Shown: in pieces, positions 1 through 6,553 of the stretch | Numbering within the stretch: the first letter of the stretch is position 1 | Layout: each line of letters begins with the position of its first letter | From: Lentisphaeria bacterium | GTDB taxonomy: Bacteria; Verrucomicrobiota; Lentisphaeria; Oligosphaerales; Lenti-02 | DNA length: 11,304 nt | Reading direction: 5' to 3' | Assembly (NCBI GenBank): GCA_023145395.1 | Contig: JAGLDW010000777.1 | Location: 1-11,304 of the forward strand | Notes under the pieces: generated by a model | What the model was told of the DNA's origin: nothing | Databases searched by the model: none | The model's input: only the letters and a program-made list of their open reading frames with translations | Made by a program: the position numbers and the translations under genes

Positions 1-1260
1 CAACAGGTGCTCGCGCGAGTCGTGCAGGCTCTTGCCGAGCGGGATGCCGGCTCGCATGATGACCTGGGTACAGACGAGTACGGCCGCCTCGTCCGCAATG
101 CGTTGTTCGCCATTGAACGACATCGTCCGGGGTTGGAGCATGTGTTGCAAACACTCGCGCCGGGGCGAATCCGCCCCCGCTTGCGTCGAGTGCTATGGTG
201 GGCAATGGCGCAAATGCTCTGGATGCGAGCACTCCCCCACGCGATTGTCGCCGATACTTGTGTTCGTTTTGTGCGCAAACGCTGGAGCACGCATGAGAGC
301 GGTTTTGTCAACGCTCTGCTACGTACGTTTGCCGACGGTCCCCCCGACCGCATCTGGCTGGAAGCCATGGCCGAAGCACCAGCGTGGGTCCAGCTCGAAC
401 TGGGGCAGACACTCCACAAACGCTGGAGCACCAGATTCTCCGAAGACGAGCTTGCAGCGCTCTCGCAGGTTCTGCAAAAGCCAGCACCACTCACAGTGCG
501 CCTGCGCGCAGACACACCGCCGCCCAATGTGGACTGGCTATGTCCGCTGGAGCTGCCAGCATGGGCGCCCGGCATCCACATGTTCGAATGCACAGACGCC
601 ACCGCACTGTTCTCCGGAGACACGCTTTCTGGACAGAATGCCTATGTGCAGGATCCCTCGACCCTTCTGGCGCCCCTGATGCTCGATGTGCAGCCGGGCG
701 AAACAGTGGGCGACTTCTGCTCCGCGCCCGGAGGAAAGGCCATCCTGCTCGCGGAAAAAGCTGGGCCGGAGGAAGGCTGCATCCTCTGCCTGGACCGATC
801 TCCCGCACGCCTGCAGCGCCTGGCTCAGAACACCGAGATGCTGACAAGCTGTCGCATCATCGCGGCGGACGCCGCCCATCCTCCTTGCGCGGATCAATCA
901 ATCGACGCGCTCCTACTCGATGTGCCATGCAGCAACACGGGAGTCATCCGCCGACGCCCCGATGTCCGAAGAAGTATCTCGGAGGAGCGTGTCCGCGAAC
1001 TGGTGGCACTGCAGAGAGAGATCCTCGAGGGTGCCTGCGCGGTCGTGCGCCACGGTGGACGATTGGTCTATAGCACCTGTAGCATCGAGCCAGAGGAAAA
1101 TGGAGATCAAATCCAGCAGTTCCTCAAAACGCACCCGGAGTTCCGGCTTGTTCGGGAGCAACTCCTGCTACCATGCGACCTGCACGATGGCGCCTACGCA
1201 GCACTGCTCGAGCGAAACGGCGACTATTCCTCCAAGTCCACCTGCAAATCGTCGGCGTAG
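1..1260 (+). CDS. rsmB: 16S rRNA m5C methyltransferase, RsmB/Sun family (5' partial)
   Basis: Predicted S-adenosylmethionine-dependent cytosine-C5 methyltransferase of small-subunit rRNA (C967 in E. coli), cytoplasmic. The frame is open to the first base and the first codons (QQVLARVVQ) resemble the interior of the family's first helix, so the true start probably lies upstream; GTG at 7 is the first possible start inside the window. Numbering from that GTG, residues ~1-115 form the NusB-like RNA-binding domain that distinguishes RsmB from RsmF. The Rossmann methyltransferase fold follows, with SAM motif I FCSAPGGK (237-244), motif IV DVPCSNTG with Cys308 (305-312), and motif VI YSTCS with the probable nucleophile Cys358. 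The two cysteines are 50 residues apart, as in E. coli RsmB (325/375). The family usually ends just after a 'DG-F-A-L' strand, here DGAYAALLERN; about a dozen further residues are encoded by DNA that is also the antisense of the next gene's 3' end. Confidence 0.93.
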   Translation, partial: QQVLARVVQALAERDAGSHDDLGTDEYGRLVRNALFAIERHRPGLEHVLQTLAPGRIRPRLRRVLWWAMAQMLWMRALPHAIVADTCVRFVRKRWSTHESGFVNALLRTFADGPPDRIWLEAMAEAPAWVQLELGQTLHKRWSTRFSEDELAALSQVLQKPAPLTVRLRADTPPPNVDWLCPLELPAWAPGIHMFECTDATALFSGDTLSGQNAYVQDPSTLLAPLMLDVQPGETVGDFCSAPGGKAILLAEKAGPEEGCILCLDRSPARLQRLAQNTEMLTSCRIIAADAAHPPCADQSIDALLLDVPCSNTGVIRRRPDVRRSISEERVRELVALQREILEGACAVVRHGGRLVYSTCSIEPEENGDQIQQFLKTHPEFRLVREQLLLPCDLHDGAYAALLERNGDYSSKSTCKSSA

Positions 1261-3185
1261 AGAATCACAGGGGTGCCGTCAAGAGGCACGGGAAATGTGG
1301 CCTCGAACACGATTTCCGTGGTGGGAGTGTCCTGTGTTTTGTTCCCGTCTCCGCCAAAGATCCGCCTAGGCGGAGTCTTTGACAGATCCCAGCCCACCTC
1401 GCGCCAGCCAGTCCAGTCCAACTTGAATGTCGGGCCGCAGAAACACTCCCCCGTTCGATCCCGAATGCGCAGATAGCAGCTCGCACCACTGCCATCCCCG
1501 TAGATCTGCGCGCGAAGAGCCCGAACAGGACGCGCGTAGGGAAACTTCACGCTGAAAAACTTCACATGCCAGGTCTTGCGTCCCGCATCGGGCGGGAAGG
1601 TGACAGACCACTTCACACTCTGTGTACCCGACACCGCCTGCTCCGAGGAAAGTTCGGCCTTGTGCACCACGCCTTTTGCCGGGGTCGGATAGATGCGTCC
1701 CCACGGATTGTCCTTCTCAAAATCATAACGCCCCCCCCTCATGCCGGGGGAGACTTGCGTGGCGTCACCCGTCGCCAGCTCGTTCTGCGGATTTCCGAGA
1801 GGAAACGGTAGAATGGGAAGCTGCGGGATCCCGGGAAGAATCTGTCGGTTCCCTTGCGTCAGCCTAGGTGCGGAAAGCACGAAACTTCCTGGTCCGTCGA
1901 ATGACGGGCTGGAGATCACCGATCCCGAATCGGTCCCCAGCGCCTCGCGAAAAGCTGCAAACTCCTCGGGAGCATACTGGATGTCATCGTGCTGGAACCT
2001 ACCGGGGTGGAAGACATTTGCACCCGTGACAAGCCTGCCCCCACGGTTGACAACCTCACCCTCGCTACAACCGACCACCGCGCCACAGTGGAAATGCAGG
2101 TTTCCGGTGGCACCCACGCTCACCCCCAAAGCCGAACCGGAGATCGTGCAATGCAACGCACTGGCCTGGCCTCCCCCCTCCACCAAGAGTCCCACCGTCC
2201 CTCCAAGAATCAGTACGTTGCGCAAATACACCGTCCCTTCCGAAAGTGGATCATCCTTTGCGAGTCCAAAGCAGGGCGCCCCCGAGGATATGCGAACTTG
2301 GCAGCGCGCATTCCCGCGAACCACAGAATCGACCAGGCTCCGCACGCCACCGATCAGATCGACGCCGTGGACGCGGTTGTTCTCCACCAGCACGCCATAG
2401 AACATGGACCGCGACAGGCTGACGTCTTGGATGCCATAGTTGTTGTGGTGGAAATGCCCGCCCCGCACGACCGCTCCAACGTCCTCATGCACGGAGAAGC
2501 CATCGTCCCCATTCCACCGGCCCGTGATATTCTCGAAAATCAGTCCCTGGCAGGAACCATGAATATTGAAGCCATCGTTCGAGAAGTATTCGCAGACGAG
2601 ATTTCTCACGGTGATGTAGCCACCGCCGGAGAGCACGAAGCCACTGGAAAGCATCGTCCCGGAGATTTCGTAGTCGGCGATGCTCTTCCCTGCTTCGGGA
2701 ACAAAGATCACACCCGCACCTCGCCAATGACTGAGCCCCGGTCCAAGTTGCCCGATCTTGCCGACCTGATCGACTCGTTTTCCCTGGATGACTAGAAATG
2801 GCCGTCGTGCTCCGGATGTGGGTGCAGGGAAAAAGAACGCACCGTTTTCGCGCGGCTCCCATTTCTCCGTGGGCAGCAGGACGAGTCCACTGAGAACCGC
2901 GCCGTTTCCCTCAACGATGATCGGGTCGGCCGGGGTCCCCCCCGCGCCTCGGAAAGCGATGGATTCGCGGTAGGGCTTCCCTGTTGCTACAAGCGACAAA
3001 ATGTCGCCAGGCTTGCATTGGGGCACGGCCCGAGCCAGCGTCTTGTACGCCGTCTCCGCGCTATGCCCATCCGCAGTGTCATCCCCGTCCATGTTGTTCA
3101 CATGGAGCGTTGCCGCCTGGCAAAAGGACAACACCACAGAAAGGGCAAGAAGCATCGTAGCGATTTTTGGATAATGCGCGTACAT
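1224..3185 (-). CDS. Secreted right-handed parallel beta-helix protein with C-terminal beta-sandwich
   Basis: Predicted exported protein of 653 residues, possibly a polysaccharide lyase-like or surface protein; no substrate can be assigned. Residues 1-25 are a signal peptide (MLLALSVVLSFCQA then A). Residues 27-100 carry the N-terminal signature of pectate-lyase-like/DUF1565 proteins: HVNNMDGDDTADG, then a Thr-Leu-x-x-Ala segment and KPGD. Residues ~180-400 are repetitive beta-helix rungs rich in N, G and V (YITVRNLVCEYFSNDGFNIH, FENITGRWNGDDGFSVHE, VVRGGHFHHNNYGIQDVSLS). A proline-rich linker (~440-470) leads to a beta-sandwich at ~485-653 (YDFEKDNPWG, LDWTGWREVGWDLS, ending LYADDLQVDLEE) that looks like a carbohydrate-binding jelly roll. 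The start at 3185 is chosen because GAGAGGGA lies just upstream and the signal peptide follows; an in-frame ATG at 3218 would add 11 residues and has no comparable ribosome binding site. The 3' end overlaps the convergent rsmB by 37 bp. No catalytic residues could be identified. Confidence 0.85.
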   Translation of the reverse strand: MYAHYPKIATMLLALSVVLSFCQAATLHVNNMDGDDTADGHSAETAYKTLARAVPQCKPGDILSLVATGKPYRESIAFRGAGGTPADPIIVEGNGAVLSGLVLLPTEKWEPRENGAFFFPAPTSGARRPFLVIQGKRVDQVGKIGQLGPGLSHWRGAGVIFVPEAGKSIADYEISGTMLSSGFVLSGGGYITVRNLVCEYFSNDGFNIHGSCQGLIFENITGRWNGDDGFSVHEDVGAVVRGGHFHHNNYGIQDVSLSRSMFYGVLVENNRVHGVDLIGGVRSLVDSVVRGNARCQVRISSGAPCFGLAKDDPLSEGTVYLRNVLILGGTVGLLVEGGGQASALHCTISGSALGVSVGATGNLHFHCGAVVGCSEGEVVNRGGRLVTGANVFHPGRFQHDDIQYAPEEFAAFREALGTDSGSVISSPSFDGPGSFVLSAPRLTQGNRQILPGIPQLPILPFPLGNPQNELATGDATQVSPGMRGGRYDFEKDNPWGRIYPTPAKGVVHKAELSSEQAVSGTQSVKWSVTFPPDAGRKTWHVKFFSVKFPYARPVRALRAQIYGDGSGASCYLRIRDRTGECFCGPTFKLDWTGWREVGWDLSKTPPRRIFGGDGNKTQDTPTTEIVFEATFPVPLDGTPVILYADDLQVDLEE

Positions 3186-3248
3186 GGGCCATTCCCTCTC
3201 AGTCAAAGAACGTGACATTGATCGACTCCCTGATGGGAGTTGGTGGCC

Positions 3249-3370
3249 CGCTCGCTAAAGCGTCGCTACCACTGCCGCGTAAACGCGGGACTCGAACTGG
3301 GAAATACACGGCGAATCACTTGCCTGAGTTCCGCGTTTGCGCGGCAGTGGCAGCGATGGTTCACCGAGCG
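3249..3370. repeat. Long imperfect inverted repeat (REP/MITE-like)
   Basis: The arms 3264-3293 and 3326-3355 are complementary over 30 bases with three mismatches, all transitions that still allow G-U pairs in RNA. Weaker pairing (11 of 15) extends outward to 3249 and 3370. The loop is 32 bases (3294-3325). Each arm contains its own small hairpin, CCGCGT-AA-ACGCGG on the left and CCGCG-TTTG-CGCGG on the right. The element lies in the spacer between the 3' end of ruvB and the 5' end of the beta-helix gene, so as RNA it could terminate or stabilise the ruvAB transcript. No transposase or clear target-site duplication is seen. Confidence 0.75.
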
Positions 3371-3412
3371 ATCCCGTGCACGGCTTGTAAGAACACAGTC
3401 CTAGATCTCCGA

Positions 3413-3431
3413 CCACGTCCAAGGGATGTGG
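3413..3431. other. Short hairpin downstream of ruvB
   Basis: CCACGTCC and GGATGTGG pair over eight bases with one G-U wobble around a three-base loop, beginning 29 bases past the ruvB stop codon. On the minus strand, the direction of ruvB, no T run follows, so it is not a standard intrinsic terminator; a T-rich stretch follows only on the plus strand, where no gene ends. It may be a 3' stabilising structure or chance. Confidence 0.3.
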
Positions 3432-3459
3432 TTTCTCATTTTGCAGCGAAGTACACAAG

Positions 3460-4491
3460 CTAGAACAGGGAAGGCTGGACAGTGTCGGCTTTGGGTCCGC
3501 CTTCGATGCCAAAGCGCTCGTACGCCTTCTGCGTGGCCACCCGTCCCTGCGGAGTCCGCATCAGGTATCCCTCCTGAATCAGGAACGGTTCGTACACATC
3601 CTCAATCGTCTCCGTCTCCTCGCTCACTGCGACAGCCAGGTTCTTCAGCCCCACGGGTCCTCCGCCAAACTTGTGCAGGACCGCCTCCAGAATGCGATTG
3701 TCCATCTCGTCGAGCCCATCCACGTCGATGTCCAGCATCTTCAGTGCGGCATCGGCCACTTCCTCCGTGATCCGCCCTTCCGCTTTCACTTGGGCAAAGT
3801 CTCGGACCCAGCGCACGAGATTGTTCGCGATACGGGGGGTGCCTCGACTGCGCCGGGCAATCTCGCTCAAACCCGCCTCCTCCGCATCCACATCCAAGAT
3901 CCCGACAGACCTCTGCAGGATCGTCGTCAGGTCCGCGCTGTTGTAGTAGTCGAGGCGACAGGACATGGGAAAGCGCGAACGTAGTGGCGAGGACAGCTTT
4001 CCCTGTCGGGTCGTCGCGCCAATCAACGAGAACTTCGCCAGATCAAGCCGAATCGAACGCGCGCCTGCGCCCTGCTCGAGCATGATATCAATCACAAAGT
4101 CCTCCATGGCGCTGTAGAGATATTCCTCGATCGTCATCGACAGTCTGTGGATCTCGTCGATGAACAACACGTCCCCCTCCTCCAACCCGGTCAGCAGACC
4201 CGCCAAATCACCGGGTTTCTCAATCACGGGGCCGGAGGTCGCCTTGATGGCTGCCCCACATGCATTCGCGACAATGTGGGCCAACGTCGTCTTGCCAAGG
4301 CCGGGAGGACCACTGAGCAGAAGATGCGGCAGGGGATCCGAGCGTTTCTGCGCGGCTTGGACCATAATACCAAGCCGTTCCTTCACAGCTTCCTGCCCTG
4401 GAAAGTCCTCGAAGCACTGTGGCCTCAAGGTGGCGTCGAAGCTCTCTTCGCGAGCCGCGAGTTCGGATGTAATAAAACGCTCTTCAGGCAT
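3460..4491 (-). CDS. ruvB: Holliday junction branch migration ATPase RuvB
   Basis: Hexameric AAA+ motor that, loaded by RuvA, drives branch migration of Holliday junctions in recombinational repair. At 343 residues it has the usual family length. The family's N-terminal region is RPQCFEDFPGQEAVKERL (23-40). Walker A is GPPGLGKTT (61-69), Walker B is LFIDEIH (109-115), sensor 1 is IGATTR (157-162), SPLRSRF (168-174) carries the candidate arginine finger, and sensor 2 is RGTPRIAN (216-223). The C-terminal winged helix runs from ~260 to 330 and includes LMRTPQGRVAT (310-320). The start at 4491 gives the expected N-terminus; ruvA ends 24 bases upstream on the same strand, with GGAA about 10 bases before the ATG as a modest ribosome binding site. 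Cotranscription with ruvA is very likely. No key residue is missing. Confidence 0.97.
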   Translation of the reverse strand: MPEERFITSELAAREESFDATLRPQCFEDFPGQEAVKERLGIMVQAAQKRSDPLPHLLLSGPPGLGKTTLAHIVANACGAAIKATSGPVIEKPGDLAGLLTGLEEGDVLFIDEIHRLSMTIEEYLYSAMEDFVIDIMLEQGAGARSIRLDLAKFSLIGATTRQGKLSSPLRSRFPMSCRLDYYNSADLTTILQRSVGILDVDAEEAGLSEIARRSRGTPRIANNLVRWVRDFAQVKAEGRITEEVADAALKMLDIDVDGLDEMDNRILEAVLHKFGGGPVGLKNLAVAVSEETETIEDVYEPFLIQEGYLMRTPQGRVATQKAYERFGIEGGPKADTVQPSLF

Positions 4492-4515
4492 GTGCTGTGG
4501 TTCCAGACTTTCCTG

Positions 4516-5124
4516 TTACGAGTTCAACAGGCCCAATGCCTTGCGAATCAGGCCTTCGGCAGTCTCCGCGGAAGCGTCGCCATTTTCGAGGCATGCCCTC
4601 ACTGCCTTGCGGGCCGACTCCGTCTTGAAGCCTAGAGTCTCCAGCGCGGTCACGGCATCCTGAGCTGCCTGACTCAAATCCCCACTGGAGGTTTCGCCCC
4701 CGAAAGCCGCTGCGGGGGAAAGCTCCCCCACCTTCCCCTTCAGTTCGAGTATGAGCCGTTCCGCAGAGCGCTTTCCGATACCATTCACCTTGGACAGCGC
4801 CTTCAGGTCGCTCTCGAGGATGTTCTGGCAGAATCGATCGACCGACATGCAGCTGAGAATGTTCAGCGCGATGCGCGTGCCGATTCCGGAGACCGTCATG
4901 AGAAGGACGAACAGCCCACGCTCCTTCTTCGTAGCGAAGCCGTACAGTTGCAGAGCGTCTTCACGCACATGCAGGTGAGTGAACAGGGAGACACTTCCCC
5001 CCGGGCGCGGCAACATGTCGTAGGTGCTGATAGGCACCGCCAGTTCGTAGCCCACCCCATTCACGTCCACAAGGACGGAAGTAAGCTCGCACTCGTCCAG
5101 GACTCCCGTCAGTTTCGCGATCAT
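4516..5124 (-). CDS. ruvA: Holliday junction DNA-binding protein RuvA
   Basis: Tetrameric protein that holds the four-way junction in a square-planar form and docks RuvB rings. It is 202 residues, typical of the family. The N-terminal OB fold (1-62) begins MIAKLTGVL and contains HVREDALQLYGF (52-63), where Glu55 and Asp56 match the acidic pin of E. coli RuvA. Two helix-hairpin-helix motifs follow: VSGIGTRIALNIL (78-90) and VNGIGKRSAERLI (113-125). A flexible linker (~132-150) precedes the RuvB-binding domain III (150-200). The start is supported by GAGG eight bases upstream. It lies 65 bases downstream of the small coiled-coil gene and 24 bases upstream of ruvB, all in one direction. ruvC, often next to ruvA, is not here. 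Confidence 0.97.
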   Translation of the reverse strand: MIAKLTGVLDECELTSVLVDVNGVGYELAVPISTYDMLPRPGGSVSLFTHLHVREDALQLYGFATKKERGLFVLLMTVSGIGTRIALNILSCMSVDRFCQNILESDLKALSKVNGIGKRSAERLILELKGKVGELSPAAAFGGETSSGDLSQAAQDAVTALETLGFKTESARKAVRACLENGDASAETAEGLIRKALGLLNS

Positions 5125-5189
5125 GATTCCATCCTCGCATCTCGTTCGGCATGCACGTCATGCCAGACGTCACCGTCGTTTCACCCGTC

Positions 5190-5504
5190 TTATCCGCCGT
5201 CAGCATCCCTTGCGGACAGCAATGTGTCCACTTCACGAATGTCCTTGCGGATCTGCCTAATGGACTGTTTGTCCTCGATGATCCGGTCCAGCCTCTGGTA
5301 CAGCACCTGTATCTGACGGCTGATGGCGGCTGCCTCCTCATCCTCGGCAAGAATGCGCACCCGTTCCTTGAGCAGGTTCGCGCGCAACTCCTGCCGCCGT
5401 TTCTGCATGGCGCGCACGGCACCCGATCCGGCACTCTCCCGCGCCTGAATGACGACCCCTGAGACCGTGGCAAGAACCACAACAACAAGTAGAAGTTTTT
5501 TCAT
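5190..5504 (-). CDS. Small exported or membrane-anchored coiled-coil protein, unknown function
   Basis: I do not recognise a family. The protein is 104 residues: a short basic N-terminus and hydrophobic stretch (MKKLLLVVVVLATVSGVVI, 1-19) forming a signal peptide or single membrane anchor, then a highly charged, almost entirely helical segment (~28-98) rich in R, E, Q, L and I with heptad-like spacing. There is no lipobox cysteine. The start at 5504 is chosen because the hydrophobic segment then begins at the N-terminus; the frame is open to an ATG at 5573, which would prepend 23 polar residues and bury the signal. It lies between lexA (stop 89 bases upstream) and ruvA (65 bases downstream), so it is probably cotranscribed with them. 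Shape and charge recall periplasmic coiled-coil or Skp-like proteins, but that is only resemblance of composition. Confidence 0.7.
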   Translation of the reverse strand: MKKLLLVVVVLATVSGVVIQARESAGSGAVRAMQKRRQELRANLLKERVRILAEDEEAAAISRQIQVLYQRLDRIIEDKQSIRQIRKDIREVDTLLSARDADGG

Positions 5505-5539
5505 GGTTTGCTCACGCCCCGCATTCCTGCTTTGTTCCA

Positions 5540-5588
5540 CTTTGGCACGAGCGCTCGGGCACCTCTCATCCACGCCAAACTGCCAAAG
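5540..5588. repeat. Nested inverted repeat in the lexA 3' spacer
   Basis: CTTTGGCA (5540-5547) and TGCCAAAG (5581-5588) are perfect eight-base inverted repeats. The 33-base loop starts with the perfect ten-base palindrome CGAGCGCTCG (5548-5557). The structure begins six bases past the lexA stop codon and ends before the small coiled-coil gene. No T run follows on the minus strand, so it is not a standard terminator; it could be an attenuating, processing or mRNA-stabilising structure. Confidence 0.5.
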
Positions 5589-5593
5589 CGGGA

Positions 5594-6214
5594 TTAGTAT
5601 GTGCGATGCAAGGCGATGACAACGCCTTGGACGAAGACCTTGTCAAGCGCGTAGAACTGCGATTCAAAGTCCGAATTGGCCGGGCGCAGCTCAATCTGTC
5701 CATTGGCAATATAGAGAGACTTGACGGTGGTTTCACCCTCCACGAGCGCAACGACAATGTTCCCGATAGATGCCGTGCTTGTCTGTTTGGAGATGACGAT
5801 ATCCCCATCCATGATGCCAAGCTCGCGCATGCTTTCCCCAAACACTTTCAGACCGAAAATCTTATGTCCTCCCGCCCCATGTGGAAGCAGCTTCGGATCG
5901 AAGCTGATCGTGCTTTCCACATGCTCTTCGGCCAGGAGGGGCATGCCGGCGCTGATCCGGCCAAGAATGGGAATATCGAGAGAGAACGACATCTGTCTGG
6001 AGGAATCGGAGCGCAGCAGTGTGAGACTACGCGCCTTGGACGAGCGCGTCACATAGCCCTTCCTCTGCAATGCACGCAGATGTGCGAAGGCTGTGGCCGA
6101 CTTGATGCCGAAGTAGTCGGCGATCTCGTACACGGTGGGCGCCATCCCCTCCCTGCGGTTGAAGCTGTCGATGAAGTCCAGAATCTGCTGTTGTTTCTCG
6201 GTCAGACCTTTCAT
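5594..6214 (-). CDS. lexA: SOS regulator LexA (repressor and self-cleaving S24 peptidase)
   Basis: Transcriptional repressor of DNA-damage genes, inactivated by RecA-stimulated self-cleavage. The protein is 206 residues, close to E. coli LexA (202). Residues 1-65 are the winged helix-turn-helix (LTEKQQQILDFI, then APTVYEIADYFGIKSATAF with the recognition helix near 38-50). The cleavage site is Ala89-Gly90 in GRISAGMPLL. The nucleophile is Ser128 in FGESM and the general base is Lys165 in ETTVKSL; all three landmarks are intact, so it should be cleavable. The recognition helix (IKSATAFAHLRALQ) differs from E. coli LexA, in line with a lineage-specific operator. The start at 6214 is fixed by AGGAGAG seven bases upstream; the frame stays open to 6481 but the added residues look noncoding. 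It heads the lexA-coiled-coil-ruvA-ruvB unit. Confidence 0.96.
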   Translation of the reverse strand: MKGLTEKQQQILDFIDSFNRREGMAPTVYEIADYFGIKSATAFAHLRALQRKGYVTRSSKARSLTLLRSDSSRQMSFSLDIPILGRISAGMPLLAEEHVESTISFDPKLLPHGAGGHKIFGLKVFGESMRELGIMDGDIVISKQTSTASIGNIVVALVEGETTVKSLYIANGQIELRPANSDFESQFYALDKVFVQGVVIALHRTY

Positions 6215-6225
6215 CGTCGTCTCTC

Positions 6226-6245
6226 CTGTTCCTGCGACACTGTTC
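6226..6245. promoter_or_regulatory. Direct repeat in the lexA leader (possible second operator)
   Basis: CTGTTC occurs at 6226-6231 and 6240-6245, a direct repeat with a 14-base period, GAACAG in the direction of lexA. It lies in the predicted 5' untranslated leader just upstream of the ribosome binding site. Known LexA sites in some phyla contain GTTC/GAAC half-sites, including the GTTC-N7-GTTC direct repeats of Alphaproteobacteria, but the spacing here is ten, so the assignment is speculative. Confidence 0.2.
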
Positions 6246-6309
6246 ATTTCATGCAACGGGCGGCATTTTCGTCGCGATCCAAAATGTCGCGCACTCGCCA
6301 AAACCAGCT

Positions 6310-6339
6310 TATATATACTATTGAATACATGGAGTTCAA
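6310..6339 (-). promoter_or_regulatory. Candidate sigma70-type promoter of lexA with overlapping dyad
   Basis: Read on the minus strand, TTGAAC (6334-6339) acts as a -35 box and TATATA (6312-6317 with a 16-base spacer, or 6310-6315 with 18) as a -10 box, giving a leader of roughly 90 bases to the lexA ATG. It is the most AT-rich stretch near lexA. The dyad TTGAA-N9-TTCAA (6321-6339) covers the -35 box and half of the spacer, the expected place for an autorepressor operator. Neither the promoter nor LexA binding is proven. Confidence 0.55.
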
Positions 6340-6359
6340 GCACCGGTGTGAAAATAATA

Positions 6360-6378
6360 CGGCATGGGAACGGCATGG
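6360..6378. repeat. Short direct repeat upstream of lexA promoter
   Basis: CGGCATGG occurs twice, at 6360-6367 and 6371-6378, with an 11-base period, about one helical turn. It lies just upstream of the lexA -35 box. It could be a protein-binding site or chance. Apart from this, the promoter, leader repeat and terminator, I see no gene in the 339-base spacer 6215-6553. Confidence 0.3.
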
Positions 6379-6479
6379 AGAAAAAATCAGTGCACTGTCT
6401 TTCGATAGCCTCTCTGAATCGTTTGTCTGCGCAGTGTCCGCCCTGCGGATGGGGGACGGGAGTTCGGTGCCCCGCTGGC

Positions 6480-6521
6480 AAAAAAGAAGGCGGGGGACGC
6501 CCTGTGCGTCCTCCGCCTTCT
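6480..6521 (-). terminator. Strong intrinsic terminator of the oxidoreductase gene
   Basis: Bases 6485-6500 and 6506-6521 form a 16-bp stem with a single G-U type mismatch and a five-base loop, GC-rich in the middle. Read on the minus strand, the stem is followed by a run of six T (6480-6485). It starts 33 bases past the oxidoreductase stop codon and lies upstream of the lexA promoter, so it separates the two transcription units. Confidence 0.92.
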
Positions 6522-6553
6522 CGTTGTGAAACCGTTCGTTCTCGGGCAGCTAT

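Noticed and set aside
3280..3310. A tRNA-like TTCGAGTCCCG segment on the minus strand in the inverted repeat
   Set aside because: It resembles a T-loop, but the flanking bases do not form the five-base T stem, and no acceptor, anticodon arm or CCA-proximal pairing could be built around it.
3255..3512. Short open frames in the ruvB/beta-helix spacer sharing an LPLPRKRG-like segment on both strands
   Set aside because: The shared peptide is the direct result of the inverted repeat being read on both strands; there is no ribosome binding site or domain.
6215..6481. Upstream in-frame extension of lexA
   Set aside because: The frame is open, but the residues resemble no LexA N-terminus, the extension covers the predicted promoter, and AGGAGAG before the ATG at 6214 marks the usual start.
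5606..6529. A 307-codon open frame antisense to lexA
   Set aside because: lexA on the other strand is complete with all catalytic residues; the antisense frame also crosses the lexA promoter and terminator region.
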